A program made the position numbers and the translations under genes. From positions 1 through 64,000 of the forward strand of contig NZ_JAHLDU010000016.1 of assembly GCF_018861905.1 (NCBI RefSeq): a stretch of DNA of 64,000 bases. Direction: 5' to 3'. The stretch comes from Clostridium sp. DSM 17811. Lineage in GTDB: Bacteria; Bacillota; Clostridia; Clostridiales; Clostridiaceae. How positions within the stretch are numbered: position 1 is the stretch's first letter; each line of letters starts with the position of its first letter. The notes under the pieces are model-generated. The model was not told the DNA's origin. It ran no database searches and saw only the letters and a program-made list of their open reading frames with translations. Below are positions 45,125 through 53,080 of this stretch, piece after piece.

Positions 45125-45952
45125 ATGAAATTTTTTTTTAAAAAGTTAAGAAAGCACCAAAAAATAACAATATTTATTATAATTATTTTAATATTGCTAA
45201 GAACATTTTTTGAGTATGCAATTAAAAGTAAGGGATTATACCTAGTGCATGATTATATGTACAATAGCTTGAATTACATTATACTAGCATTAGCATTATT
45301 AGTATATTTTAAAAATGAAAAGTTTAGATGGACATATCTCGGTGTTTTACTGCTTTTGATAATAATGAACACCTTTGGAATTTATAAAAGTATAAGTAAC
45401 CTACAATTTCAATCTAATTTTACCCATGCCCAAAATTCATTCATAATAAGAGAAACAAAAGATGAGCCCGAGTTTAGCATCATATATATACCAGCACATA
45501 AAATATTTATGAGGTTAGATGATAAGATAAAGGTAACAAATGGGTATAAGCCATTTTCGAATAAGGGATATGAAGTAGTTTGGCTTAACGATGATAAAGC
45601 TCTTATTAAATACCTAAATGGAACAAATCATATATCAAAAGGAGATATTCTAAACTTCTCGAAAACCAATGGACCATATTCAAATGTTTTAGCAAATTTA
45701 AGTGGGACTTGGATCGATAAAAACAATAATAAAAATACTATAAATATTGCAGGCGTGCAAATCACTTATAAAGCTAAAAATAAAATTTATTGGTATTCAT
45801 CAAGTATGTCAGGTGAACAAGGTAATTATGGCTCTATTTTATATGGTAATAGTGATACTCCTAGTATATACATTTTAATGAATGCAAATAACACAATAAC
45901 TGTTGGGTATACTGCACTCAATAATAATGAACAAAGTATTTATACTAAATAA
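45125..45952 (+). CDS. membrane protein with extracytoplasmic domain, unknown
   Basis: 275 residues: basic N-terminus, three hydrophobic segments (about 15-30, 45-60, 70-90), then a roughly 180-residue region without helices that is rich in Asn, Ser, Tyr and beta-prone sequence and is probably outside the cell. No family is recognised. The ribosome site is modest (AAAGAGATG). It is flanked on both sides by GTGCCAC hairpins. Low confidence in any role. Confidence 0.6.
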   Translation: MKFFFKKLRKHQKITIFIIIILILLRTFFEYAIKSKGLYLVHDYMYNSLNYIILALALLVYFKNEKFRWTYLGVLLLLIIMNTFGIYKSISNLQFQSNFTHAQNSFIIRETKDEPEFSIIYIPAHKIFMRLDDKIKVTNGYKPFSNKGYEVVWLNDDKALIKYLNGTNHISKGDILNFSKTNGPYSNVLANLSGTWIDKNNNKNTINIAGVQITYKAKNKIYWYSSSMSGEQGNYGSILYGNSDTPSIYILMNANNTITVGYTALNNNEQSIYTK

Positions 45953-45965
45953 AAATAAACCTTCA

Positions 45966-45990
45966 GGTGCCACCCACATGGCAAGTGGCA
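45966..45990. repeat. dispersed GTGCCAC hairpin, copy 5
   Basis: Identical to copy 1 over the 25-base core. It lies between two convergent genes (stops at 45952 and 46018), so here it is not in a 5' leader and may act as a terminator. Confidence 0.75.
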
Positions 45991-46017
45991 TCTATATCAT
46001 TATAAATTCCACAAGTT

Positions 46018-46377
46018 TTATATATGCGTAGTCACACCTAGAATATAGGAAATAATCCAAATAACCCATGCAAATGCACTAAATTTATAAAACTTATTAA
46101 GTAAATTTTTGTATTTTTTTAATATAAGTACTGAACCAATTGTATTCGCTAACATAAGTAATAAAGCAATAAATCCTAATATATCATGAATTCCTGTCTT
46201 TACCATACCCCCACCAAGTTCATACATTATTAAAGTTCCTACTATATCACATGTTAAACCTATAAAAAACATAACAACATGCCATGAGCGCAACACTTCT
46301 TCTTTGACTTCATTTAAAATAGAAATAGTATAAAAAATCAATGCTAAATTTACTAAAATTATCGAGATAACTAACAT
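46018..46377 (-). CDS. HsmA family four-helix membrane protein
   Basis: 119 residues with four membrane helices; SWHVVMFFIGLTCDIVGTLI and TGIHDILGFIALLLMLANTI, with conserved histidines, are characteristic of the HsmA family. Role is unknown; membership is based on the pattern of helices and the paired His residues. It is preceded on the same strand by a lipoprotein gene 38 bases upstream, so the two may share a transcript. Confidence 0.75.
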   Translation of the reverse strand: MLVISIILVNLALIFYTISILNEVKEEVLRSWHVVMFFIGLTCDIVGTLIMYELGGGMVKTGIHDILGFIALLLMLANTIGSVLILKKYKNLLNKFYKFSAFAWVIWIISYILGVTTHI

Positions 46378-46414
46378 TTTTCACCTCTTTTAAGAATTAT
46401 CCTTCGATTATAAA

Positions 46415-46870
46415 CTATTTTGCAATTTTCCCTTTAGCTTCATATTCTTTTTTAAGATAGCTAAACATAGCAGCAGTATTAGCAGCATCTTGTGGGATAT
46501 CATTATAAGTCATGGCATTAAATTTAATTTTCCCATCATCATACATTTGATATTGAATTTTCACGACTACAAGTTTCTTATTATATAAAACATTGCCACT
46601 GATAGTAACATATTTATTACCATTTTCAGCTGGATCATATATTTCCCAAACCGTATCTGTTATCCCAGTATCAATAAGATCACCTAGTATTACACCCTTT
46701 TCAATAGGAGTTTTTCTTACAGCTATAACTTCAGGTGATTCCTTAATATTGCTAATAACGCTTTTCGCTTGTTGCTTTGTTGTTAACTCGCAACCATTTA
46801 TAAAAATGGCTCCAATTAACGCCACGAGGAGCAGCGATATTTGTTTTAAAACAATTGCTTTGGTTTTCAT
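46415..46870 (-). CDS. lipoprotein, unknown
   Basis: 151 residues with a type II signal peptide: basic start, hydrophobic core and lipobox IFINGC at about residues 22-27, so the mature protein is lipid-anchored outside. The mature part shows a small beta-rich domain (NKYVTISGNVLYNKKLVVVK) with no recognised enzyme motif. The AAGGAG ribosome site is preceded by a GTGCCAC hairpin and further upstream by the 36-base block shared with the 20.4 kb region. Confidence 0.7.
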   Translation of the reverse strand: MKTKAIVLKQISLLLVALIGAIFINGCELTTKQQAKSVISNIKESPEVIAVRKTPIEKGVILGDLIDTGITDTVWEIYDPAENGNKYVTISGNVLYNKKLVVVKIQYQMYDDGKIKFNAMTYNDIPQDAANTAAMFSYLKKEYEAKGKIAK

Positions 46871-46892
46871 GGTTTAATCTCCTTATAAAAAA

Positions 46893-46916
46893 GTGCCACC
46901 CACATGACAAGTGGCA
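46893..46916. repeat. dispersed GTGCCAC hairpin, copy 6
   Basis: GTGCCACCCACATGACAAGT followed by GGCA. It is in the leader of the lipoprotein gene, and the 36-base block of 20400-20435 recurs 44 bases further upstream (46960-46995). Confidence 0.75.
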
Positions 46917-47050
46917 AAAAAGTATATCGTTAAATTTCGCATCTATTTTTCACTTACTTAAAGTTTACCATAAAAAACAATATTATCAAATGTATAATAT
47001 TGTACCTATTTAAGCATCATACCTAAAAAACAGCAAAAAAATATAGTGGA

Positions 47051-47365
47051 TTACAAATAATATATTTTTCCAGTGTAATTTACTTTTGAATTTTGCTCAT
47101 ATTCCTCATAATCAATATATGCACCCTTAAACTCTAGTACATTTTCCTGTATACCAAATCCCTCTATACTTATTGTTTCTATTTCTTTATTCTCATTAAT
47201 GCATGTAGCCAATGTATAATAAAAGTCCTCTTCCTCGTTATATATAATTGCTGTATCTAATATTATAAACCTTGCTTTTCTTATAATATTTCTATCTTCG
47301 TCTGTGATTTCCACAAACTCAATATCCTCTACAACATTATTCCCTATGTCCTCAAATAAACTCAT
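47051..47365 (-). CDS. DUF1292 family protein
   Basis: 104 residues, acidic and soluble. FVEITDEDRN, then DFYYTLATCINENKEIETIS, matches the DUF1292 (YrzB-like) pattern of an acidic N-terminal beta-hairpin domain. Family function is unknown; members are small Firmicute proteins. An AGGAGG-type site precedes the ATG. It is transcribed alone. Confidence 0.65.
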   Translation of the reverse strand: MSLFEDIGNNVVEDIEFVEITDEDRNIIRKARFIILDTAIIYNEEEDFYYTLATCINENKEIETISIEGFGIQENVLEFKGAYIDYEEYEQNSKVNYTGKIYYL

Positions 47366-47550
47366 ACCTCCTACCCCTCCTACCTTTAATTATATTTTCT
47401 AATTAAAGCATTAATTTTTTAACTTATAGTAGAATTAACAACTATTATATACTATTCATAAATGATTGATTATTTTACCAATATATTATTGATGAGATAT
47501 CTTATGACAATAGACCAACAACAGTATAAACAAATACATGCATAAAATTT

Positions 47551-47579
47551 AAGCTTCCAACTTTTATAAGTGGAAGCTT
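47551..47579. terminator. stem-loop terminator
   Basis: AAGCTTCCA pairs with TGGAAGCTT, extended by an inner CTT/AAG pair, with A- and T-runs outside. It serves the small gene at 47620 or the DUF1292 side. Confidence 0.65.
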
Positions 47580-47619
47580 TAAAATAATTATCTAATGTAT
47601 TTTATATTCCATTTTTTTA

Positions 47620-47805
47620 TTATTGTTTTAAATTATTTTCCATAGTTTTTAATATATCTCTATAATCATATACTGCAATCCCTGTTTTATTTTCTACAAG
47701 TTCCTTATTTATTTTTCCATCATAATGCTCATATTCAATTACGCTTGATTCTAATTTCTTTAATGTAGCCTCTATCGTTTTGTTTACTTTTATATGATTT
47801 CCCAT
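47620..47805 (-). CDS. small soluble protein, unknown
   Basis: 61 residues, predicted helical with charged repeats (TIEATLKKLESSVIEYEHYD). AAGGAGAG precedes the ATG at good spacing, so translation is likely. No recognised family; it is not a Spo0E-type sequence, since the SQxLD signature is missing. It stands alone with its own terminator. Confidence 0.55.
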   Translation of the reverse strand: MGNHIKVNKTIEATLKKLESSVIEYEHYDGKINKELVENKTGIAVYDYRDILKTMENNLKQ

Positions 47806-47996
47806 TTACATTCTCTCCTTATTAAGTTATTTAAAAAGAATAGGCTGATGATACTATTCTATAAATATATGCGAAAACCTCTAAACGTTTACACATTTTC
47901 TTATAATTTTTAAATATAGTCAGATTATTTTTCATAAATTTAGCTAATGTAAATTATCTAATTAAATTCAACAGCAATATTAACTAGACTAACGCT

Positions 47997-48027
47997 AAAA
48001 AGGCCATCTTAACTCAGATGGCCTTTT
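47997..48027 (-). terminator. rho-independent terminator
   Basis: AAAAAGGCCATCT pairs with AGATGGCCTTTTT. It ends the four-gene sugar-acid operon on the minus strand. Confidence 0.85.
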
Positions 48028-48035
48028 TAATATAC

Positions 48036-49040
48036 TTACATATTTTCTATAGCTCTCCAAATCTTTTCATCTACTGGTATGCCTTCTTCTAAATTTTTGT
48101 TTCTTGTATTTAATGTTCTCTCACCAGGGTAAAAGATCTCCCTATTTTCATCCGCTCTTTCTGAGGCTTTAATATCCTTTATCACTTCATTAACTGCCGT
48201 TTTTATAAACTCACTGTCATTTGCCTTACTTGGGTCAATAGCTATAAATATTTGTGATAATTTATATTCTGCTATTCCATCAATTTTCCCTACCTTATAT
48301 GATGAGTTACCACCAGATAAAATTGTAACTATTAAATCTAATAATATAGACAAACCAGACCCTTTCCAATATCCTATTGGTAAAACTCGTCCTGTCTTTT
48401 CAATTTCCCCTGGATCTCTTGTAATATTGCCCAACGAATCATAACCCCCAGGTACTGGTAATTGTTCATTATTCATTTTAGTTACCTCAATTTTGCCATA
48501 GGAAAACTGTGCCATAGCCATGTCTACTACCACATGACCATCAACTTTAGGCACTGCTAATATAAGAGGGTTATTCCCTATTCTACTTTCTTTTGCACCC
48601 CAAGTTGGCATGTTAGGAAGAGTATTGGTCCAGCAAATACCAATACATCCTGCATCAGCTGCCTGCCATCCATAACTACCACCACGCATCCAATGATTAG
48701 TATTCTTTAATGCCACGCATCCTATTGCATTTGTTTTAGCGAGCCCAATAGCCCTGTCCATGCAAAATTTTGCATTTAGATTTCCCATTCCTATATTACC
48801 ATCCCATTTTTCAAATGCTCCCATTCCTTCGAGTTTACTTGGAACAGCATCTACATCTATATACCCTTTATCGATATATTCTATTACTCTTGGAAATCTA
48901 ACATATCCATGGGAATAAACTCCGTCACAGCTAGTCTGCGTAAATAATAAAGCTGATGCTTCTGCTCTTTCCTCACCAAAACCTTTTTTTATTAATACTC
49001 TCTTAAATTCATTTTTCATTTTCTCAAAAGAAACTCTCAT
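48036..49040 (-). CDS. malate/L-lactate dehydrogenase family oxidoreductase, YiaK-like
   Basis: 334 residues of the Ldh_2 fold, an NAD(P)H-binding family unrelated to Rossmann dehydrogenases. DGVYSHGYVRFPRVIEYIDK, the catalytic-His region ALKNTNHWMRGGSYG, and WKGSGLSILLDLIVTILSGG are visible and closest in style to 2,3-diketo-L-gulonate reductase (YiaK). It is the last gene of an operon with two YhcH/YiaL proteins and an MFS sugar-acid permease, which supports reduction of a keto sugar acid. The exact substrate is unproven. Confidence 0.88.
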   Translation of the reverse strand: MRVSFEKMKNEFKRVLIKKGFGEERAEASALLFTQTSCDGVYSHGYVRFPRVIEYIDKGYIDVDAVPSKLEGMGAFEKWDGNIGMGNLNAKFCMDRAIGLAKTNAIGCVALKNTNHWMRGGSYGWQAADAGCIGICWTNTLPNMPTWGAKESRIGNNPLILAVPKVDGHVVVDMAMAQFSYGKIEVTKMNNEQLPVPGGYDSLGNITRDPGEIEKTGRVLPIGYWKGSGLSILLDLIVTILSGGNSSYKVGKIDGIAEYKLSQIFIAIDPSKANDSEFIKTAVNEVIKDIKASERADENREIFYPGERTLNTRNKNLEEGIPVDEKIWRAIENM

Positions 49041-49090
49041 TATAATATCTCTCCTTTTCGTGTAATCTATATTTTCAAACCAATATAATA

Positions 49091-49561
49091 TTAAATAACT
49101 GACATCTTTATTTTTATATTAACCTTTCTAACTATACCTTGCTGATTACATATACACCAAGGCCGGTGAACATCTTGCGGAAAAAATATAGCGAAGCTTC
49201 CTTTCACCATTATTAAATCAGATTCATTTTCTACTTCATTGTAAAAAATAGAATCTTTTTCTTCTAATAATTCTTCACAAATAATGTTATTAAAAGTATC
49301 CCTTGCATAACCTATTATTTCATTTCCTAAGACAGAAAATTGTATTTCCACATATTTTCTGTGAACTTCAGCTTTTGCTTCTTTTTTAAATTTTGTTTCT
49401 CTGTCTACTACTTGAGCAATTATGTCATCTCCCATGATATTATATACACCAGTTTTCATATTAACAAAATCATTGTCTTTTAGATAGCTAATTGCCTTTA
49501 TTATTGATTTAGAACAAACCTTTTCTATATCACAAATGTTATTAATATTACCAAATATCAT
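49091..49561 (-). CDS. YhcH/YjgK/YiaL family protein, copy 1
   Basis: 156 residues of the DUF386 cupin-like fold (HRKYVEIQFSVLGNEIIGYA, then FAIFFPQDVHRPWCI), with the metal-binding His/Glu positions kept. Relatives act on sugar acids or sialic acid derivatives, possibly as anomerases or isomerases. A paralogue of the same length lies two genes upstream at 51062. A palindromic LacI-type sequence stands just before this gene, between it and the MFS gene. Confidence 0.85.
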   Translation of the reverse strand: MIFGNINNICDIEKVCSKSIIKAISYLKDNDFVNMKTGVYNIMGDDIIAQVVDRETKFKKEAKAEVHRKYVEIQFSVLGNEIIGYARDTFNNIICEELLEEKDSIFYNEVENESDLIMVKGSFAIFFPQDVHRPWCICNQQGIVRKVNIKIKMSVI

Positions 49562-49607
49562 ATTAAGACCTCACTAAATCTGATTTACCCTAAAAACTAC
49601 TTTTCTT

Positions 49608-49625
49608 AATGAAAGGGCTTTCATT
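49608..49625. promoter_or_regulatory. internal LacI-type palindrome
   Basis: AATGAAAGGGCTTTCATT is a perfect inverted repeat with a GG centre, close to the operator at 51611 but lacking the central CG. It lies in the intergenic gap inside the operon and may give a second control point. Confidence 0.5.
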
Positions 49626-49677
49626 CCCACTAACCCTGGCTTCATTATACCTTAGTTTATGGTTTTTTTATATTCAT

Positions 49678-50997
49678 TTATACATTTTCACTATTTTCAA
49701 CATTTATTGCTGCTATCGGGTGGGCACAATCATCTTTTTCCTTTGGCAATGTAGTTGTAATTATAACCGCGATCACTAAAGATAACACTAAACTATATAT
49801 ACTAATATTATAACTGAATGTTTGCATTAAGAATCCAACTAAAAATGGTCCTAGGAAACCTCCAAGATTGCCTAATGCATTTATGATCCCAGTAGCACCA
49901 CCTGCTACCTCTCCACTGAAAACATCTGGTGGAATTGTCATAAACACAGCTGATGCAGCCTGGAGGAAAAATCCACAACCAACAAGCATTCCAAAAGATA
50001 ACCATATAGAGTGCTGAAATGTTACTGATAAATATAAACATATTGCAAAACCTATAATCGGCATTATAACATACCTTTTTTTCTTCCTGGTTTTGTCTGA
50101 TAAGGATCCAAAAACAAACAAGCCAATTATAGTTGCAATATACGGAAATATTGATAAAAATCCAACTTGATCCATTCCTGTTTTGGTTAAGTTCTTAAGT
50201 ATTGTTGGAAGCCATAAGGTGTATCCATAAACACCAGTTTGATAAAAGAAGAATATCAACACCAATTTCCATAAAGTCCCATTGAAAATGATTTCCTTTA
50301 AACTTGCCTTCTTTACCTGCTTTTTATCGAAACATTCCTGTTCTTCGCGAAGTCTTTCAACAAGATAATCTTTTTCCTCTTTACTAATCCATTTAGCAGT
50401 TTCAGGCCTATCACTTATTAATGGTAACCAAACTAAGATTAATAGGAGTGATATTATACCCTCTATTATAAATACATAATGCCAATTATATTTAACTAAA
50501 ATATATCCTGAAAGTGGACCTGTTATAATAGATGCAATTGGATTATTCATTATAACAAAGGCAGTAGCACGGCCACGTTCCTCACTTGGAAACCAATGAC
50601 GAACTATTGTAAGTACTGCTGGCATAACGCCACCTTCAGCAACTCCTAGCAAAAATCTAAGAATTAATAGTTGAGTTATATTTGTCGCAAATCCAGACAT
50701 TATAGCAAGAATACCCCATACCACAATAGTTCCTGCTATAAACTTTTTAGCACTTCCATGCTCTGCGATTTGCCCTCCAGGAACTTGAAGAAATAAATAA
50801 CCTACAAAGAATATACCAGCTGCTATTCCTGCAACGCTAGATGTCATTCCAAGTTCCTTACTCATTCCTCCTGCCATTGCAAACCCAATATTCGTACGAT
50901 CCATAAAAGCTACTATATATACAAAAAGTATTGGTGGAATTATATGCATCCAGCGTTTACTTGGGATCTTTACTTTTGAACTTATATTTTCACTCAT
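49678..50997 (-). CDS. MFS transporter, anion:cation symporter (sugar-acid) type
   Basis: 439 residues, twelve helices. FVYIVAFMDRTNIGFAMAGG and the helix 2-3 loop GYLFLQVPGGQIAEHGSAKK, with VAEGGVMPAVL, are features of the ACS/phthalate permease family that includes glucarate, galactonate and hexuronate transporters. It imports an organic sugar acid with protons. The neighbours (YiaL-like proteins, YiaK-like reductase, LacI) fit uptake of an oxidised sugar. Confidence 0.9.
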   Translation of the reverse strand: MSENISSKVKIPSKRWMHIIPPILFVYIVAFMDRTNIGFAMAGGMSKELGMTSSVAGIAAGIFFVGYLFLQVPGGQIAEHGSAKKFIAGTIVVWGILAIMSGFATNITQLLILRFLLGVAEGGVMPAVLTIVRHWFPSEERGRATAFVIMNNPIASIITGPLSGYILVKYNWHYVFIIEGIISLLLILVWLPLISDRPETAKWISKEEKDYLVERLREEQECFDKKQVKKASLKEIIFNGTLWKLVLIFFFYQTGVYGYTLWLPTILKNLTKTGMDQVGFLSIFPYIATIIGLFVFGSLSDKTRKKKRYVIMPIIGFAICLYLSVTFQHSIWLSFGMLVGCGFFLQAASAVFMTIPPDVFSGEVAGGATGIINALGNLGGFLGPFLVGFLMQTFSYNISIYSLVLSLVIAVIITTTLPKEKDDCAHPIAAINVENSENV

Positions 50998-51061
50998 ATC
51001 TACACACCCCTATGATTATTTTAAGTACTCGTTTACAATTGTCATTCAGTTATATGCTACT

Positions 51062-51532
51062 TCAAAGTATCTCCGTATTTATCTTTACAATTACTTTTCT
51101 TATTAAACAAGGACCTCCTATTAAACAACCAGGTCTATGAACATCATTTGGGAAAAGCACGACAAAGCTGCCCTTATTCATTATTAAATCGATTTCATCA
51201 TCAATACTCTTATAGAATTTAATATCCTTTTCATTTAAGAGATCCTCTAATACTTCATTATTACCAGTATCTCGAGCAAAACCTATTTTTTCTTTTCCTT
51301 CTACAGAAAATTGTACATCAATATATTTCTTATGAACTTCTGGGTTTACTTCAGCTTTTTCTCTTGTTGTAATGTCTACTACCTGAGCAAATATGTCTTT
51401 GCCCTCAATTTTATAAACTCCTGGTTTCATACTTAGAAAATCACTCTCTTTCAAATAGTTAATAACCTTAAGTATTGCTTTTGGAAGAACCTTTTCCATA
51501 TCATTAATATTTTTAATATCACCAAATATCAT
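51062..51532 (-). CDS. YhcH/YjgK/YiaL family protein, copy 2
   Basis: 156 residues, same family as the product at 49091 (HKKYIDVQFSVEGKEKIGFA, then FVVLFPNDVHRPGCLI), and evidently a paralogue. It is the first gene of the operon, behind the main LacI-type operator. Two copies in one operon suggest two substrates or two anomeric forms, which is inference. Confidence 0.85.
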   Translation of the reverse strand: MIFGDIKNINDMEKVLPKAILKVINYLKESDFLSMKPGVYKIEGKDIFAQVVDITTREKAEVNPEVHKKYIDVQFSVEGKEKIGFARDTGNNEVLEDLLNEKDIKFYKSIDDEIDLIMNKGSFVVLFPNDVHRPGCLIGGPCLIRKVIVKINTEIL

Positions 51533-51610
51533 AGATTAACACCCCTTATAAATTTTATTTTTCTAAATATATATTGTTTTACAAGTGCGATTTTTATTGC
51601 TTGCTTCAAA

Positions 51611-51626
51611 ATGGAAGCGCTTTCAT
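51611..51626. promoter_or_regulatory. LacI/CcpA-type operator, main site
   Basis: ATGGAAGCGCTTTCAT fits the WTGNAANCGNWNNCAW pattern with a central CG. It lies about 80 bases before the sugar-acid operon start. The local LacI protein or CcpA could bind; the related site at 51915-51928 favours the local one. The gap 51533-51963 has no gene. Confidence 0.65.
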
Positions 51627-51914
51627 AAGAACTAAGTTTAGTATAATATAATTTCTAACAAAATTCAATAGTTATTTTTATAATGTTATCTTTTACATAT
51701 ATTTTTTTGATAATATATGTATTTATTGCTTAGATTATCTATGGCCTTTTAAACTCTATTTATTTTTATACATTAGCAATATCAGCATTTTTACCCTTTC
51801 TATTATAAATTTGACTTTATCCTAATTAATAAATATAATTAAGTTAAATAATTAATAAATAAATTTAAAATCTAAATTTCACAAGAAATAATTGCGTATG
51901 TACCGTTTTTATGT

Positions 51915-51928
51915 TGTATGCGCTTTCA
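51915..51928. promoter_or_regulatory. LacI-type operator near the regulator gene
   Basis: TGTATGCGCTTTCA matches 12 of 14 positions of the main operator core. It lies 40-55 bases before the LacI gene start, suitable for autoregulation. Confidence 0.5.
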
Positions 51929-51969
51929 ATTTTTAAATTAGAGTTTAAGATTTATACGGAGGAATGAAT

Positions 51970-52959
51970 TTGAATATATATGATATTGCAAAAGAAGCTG
52001 GTGTCTCTATAACCACCGTGTCTAGGGTTCTTAACCACAAAGAAAATATTAGTACCAAAACTAAAGATAAGGTTGAAAAGGTTTTAAAAAAATATAATTA
52101 TATACCCAATGCTATAGCCAGGGGTTTAGTAACTAAATCCATGAAATCTATAGGCATCGTTACAACTAATATTACTGACATGCATCACGCTAAGTCTGCT
52201 TACATAATGGAAAGAGAATTTAACAAGTTGGGTTATTCTGTTATGCTATGCAATACCGGTTCAAGGACCGAGGAAAGCATAAATTATATTAAAATGTTAT
52301 CTGAGCGAAATATAGATGGAATTATTTTAATGGGGTCAGTATTTAATAATAAAGATATACAATCATCAATTTCCGCATATCTTAATCATATTCCAACAGT
52401 ACTTCAAAATGGATTTTTAGATATGGAAAATACCTACTCAGTATTAGTAGATGACTCTTATGGTATTTCTATGTGTGTTGATCACCTCTTTGAGAAAGGC
52501 CATTCAGATATAGTATACGTAAAAGATATGGATACCTACAGTGCAAAACAAAAGAAAGAAGGATTTCTAGTTGGAATGAATAAGAATGATTTAAAACTAG
52601 ACGACAATTCCATAATAAATACACAGTGTGGATTAGATGGTGGTAGGAATGCTGTAAAAGAACTTATTAAATTAAAGAAAAAGTTTACTGCAATAATTTT
52701 TGGTGAGGATGTTACTGCAATTGGTGCTATAAAGGAGCTTCGCGACCTAGATATTAATGTACCTAACGATGTTGCTATAATAGGTTTTAATAATTCAATA
52801 CTCGCCGAGTGTTGCTACCCAGAGTTAACCTCTGTTGACAATAAAGTTGAAACGACAAGTTTTTTAAGTGTTAAATTATTAAATGATCTTATAGAGAAAA
52901 AAAATGTAGCATCAAATATACTAGTTCGCCCAGAACTAGTAATTAGAAAAAGTACTTAA
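51970..52959 (+). CDS. LacI family transcriptional regulator
   Basis: 329 residues. N-terminal HTH NIYDIAKEAGVSITTVSRVL with hinge helix, then a periplasmic-binding-protein-like effector domain (GIVTTNITDMHHAKSAYIME and DVAIIGFNNSILAECCYPEL). An ATG occurs at 51964, but GGAGG ends only one base before it. TTG at 51970 is seven bases away and gives the usual MNIYDIAKEAG start. It is divergent from the sugar-acid operon, with operators in the shared gap, so it is the evident local repressor. Confidence 0.93.
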   Translation: MNIYDIAKEAGVSITTVSRVLNHKENISTKTKDKVEKVLKKYNYIPNAIARGLVTKSMKSIGIVTTNITDMHHAKSAYIMEREFNKLGYSVMLCNTGSRTEESINYIKMLSERNIDGIILMGSVFNNKDIQSSISAYLNHIPTVLQNGFLDMENTYSVLVDDSYGISMCVDHLFEKGHSDIVYVKDMDTYSAKQKKEGFLVGMNKNDLKLDDNSIINTQCGLDGGRNAVKELIKLKKKFTAIIFGEDVTAIGAIKELRDLDINVPNDVAIIGFNNSILAECCYPELTSVDNKVETTSFLSVKLLNDLIEKKNVASNILVRPELVIRKST

Positions 52960-52992
52960 TTTAAACATAAGATTATCCATAATTAACTTATG

Positions 52993-53021
52993 TTGACAAT
53001 ATTATAAATAAGAAATATACT
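52993..53021 (+). promoter_or_regulatory. sigma-A promoter of the MFS-TetR operon
   Basis: TTGACA (52993-52998) and TATACT (53016-53021) are exactly 17 bases apart. The long inverted repeat begins at the end of the -10 element. Confidence 0.8.
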
Positions 53022-53067
53022 TTCAAATAGGAAACTAATTTAGTTTTAACAGTTTCCAATTTGAAAG
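53020..53067. promoter_or_regulatory. long inverted repeat, probable TetR operator and leader hairpin
   Basis: CTTTCAAATAGGAAACT and AGTTTCCAATTTGAAAG pair at 16 of 17 positions. The repeat covers the expected transcription start, and its second arm includes part of the GAAAGGTG ribosome site of the MFS gene. DNA operator and RNA switch are both possible. Confidence 0.6.
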
Positions 53068-53080
53068 GTGATGTATTAGT

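Noticed and set aside
20297-46916. CRISPR array
   Set aside because: The GTGCCAC repeats are far apart, irregularly spaced and palindromic, with no cas genes or regular spacers.
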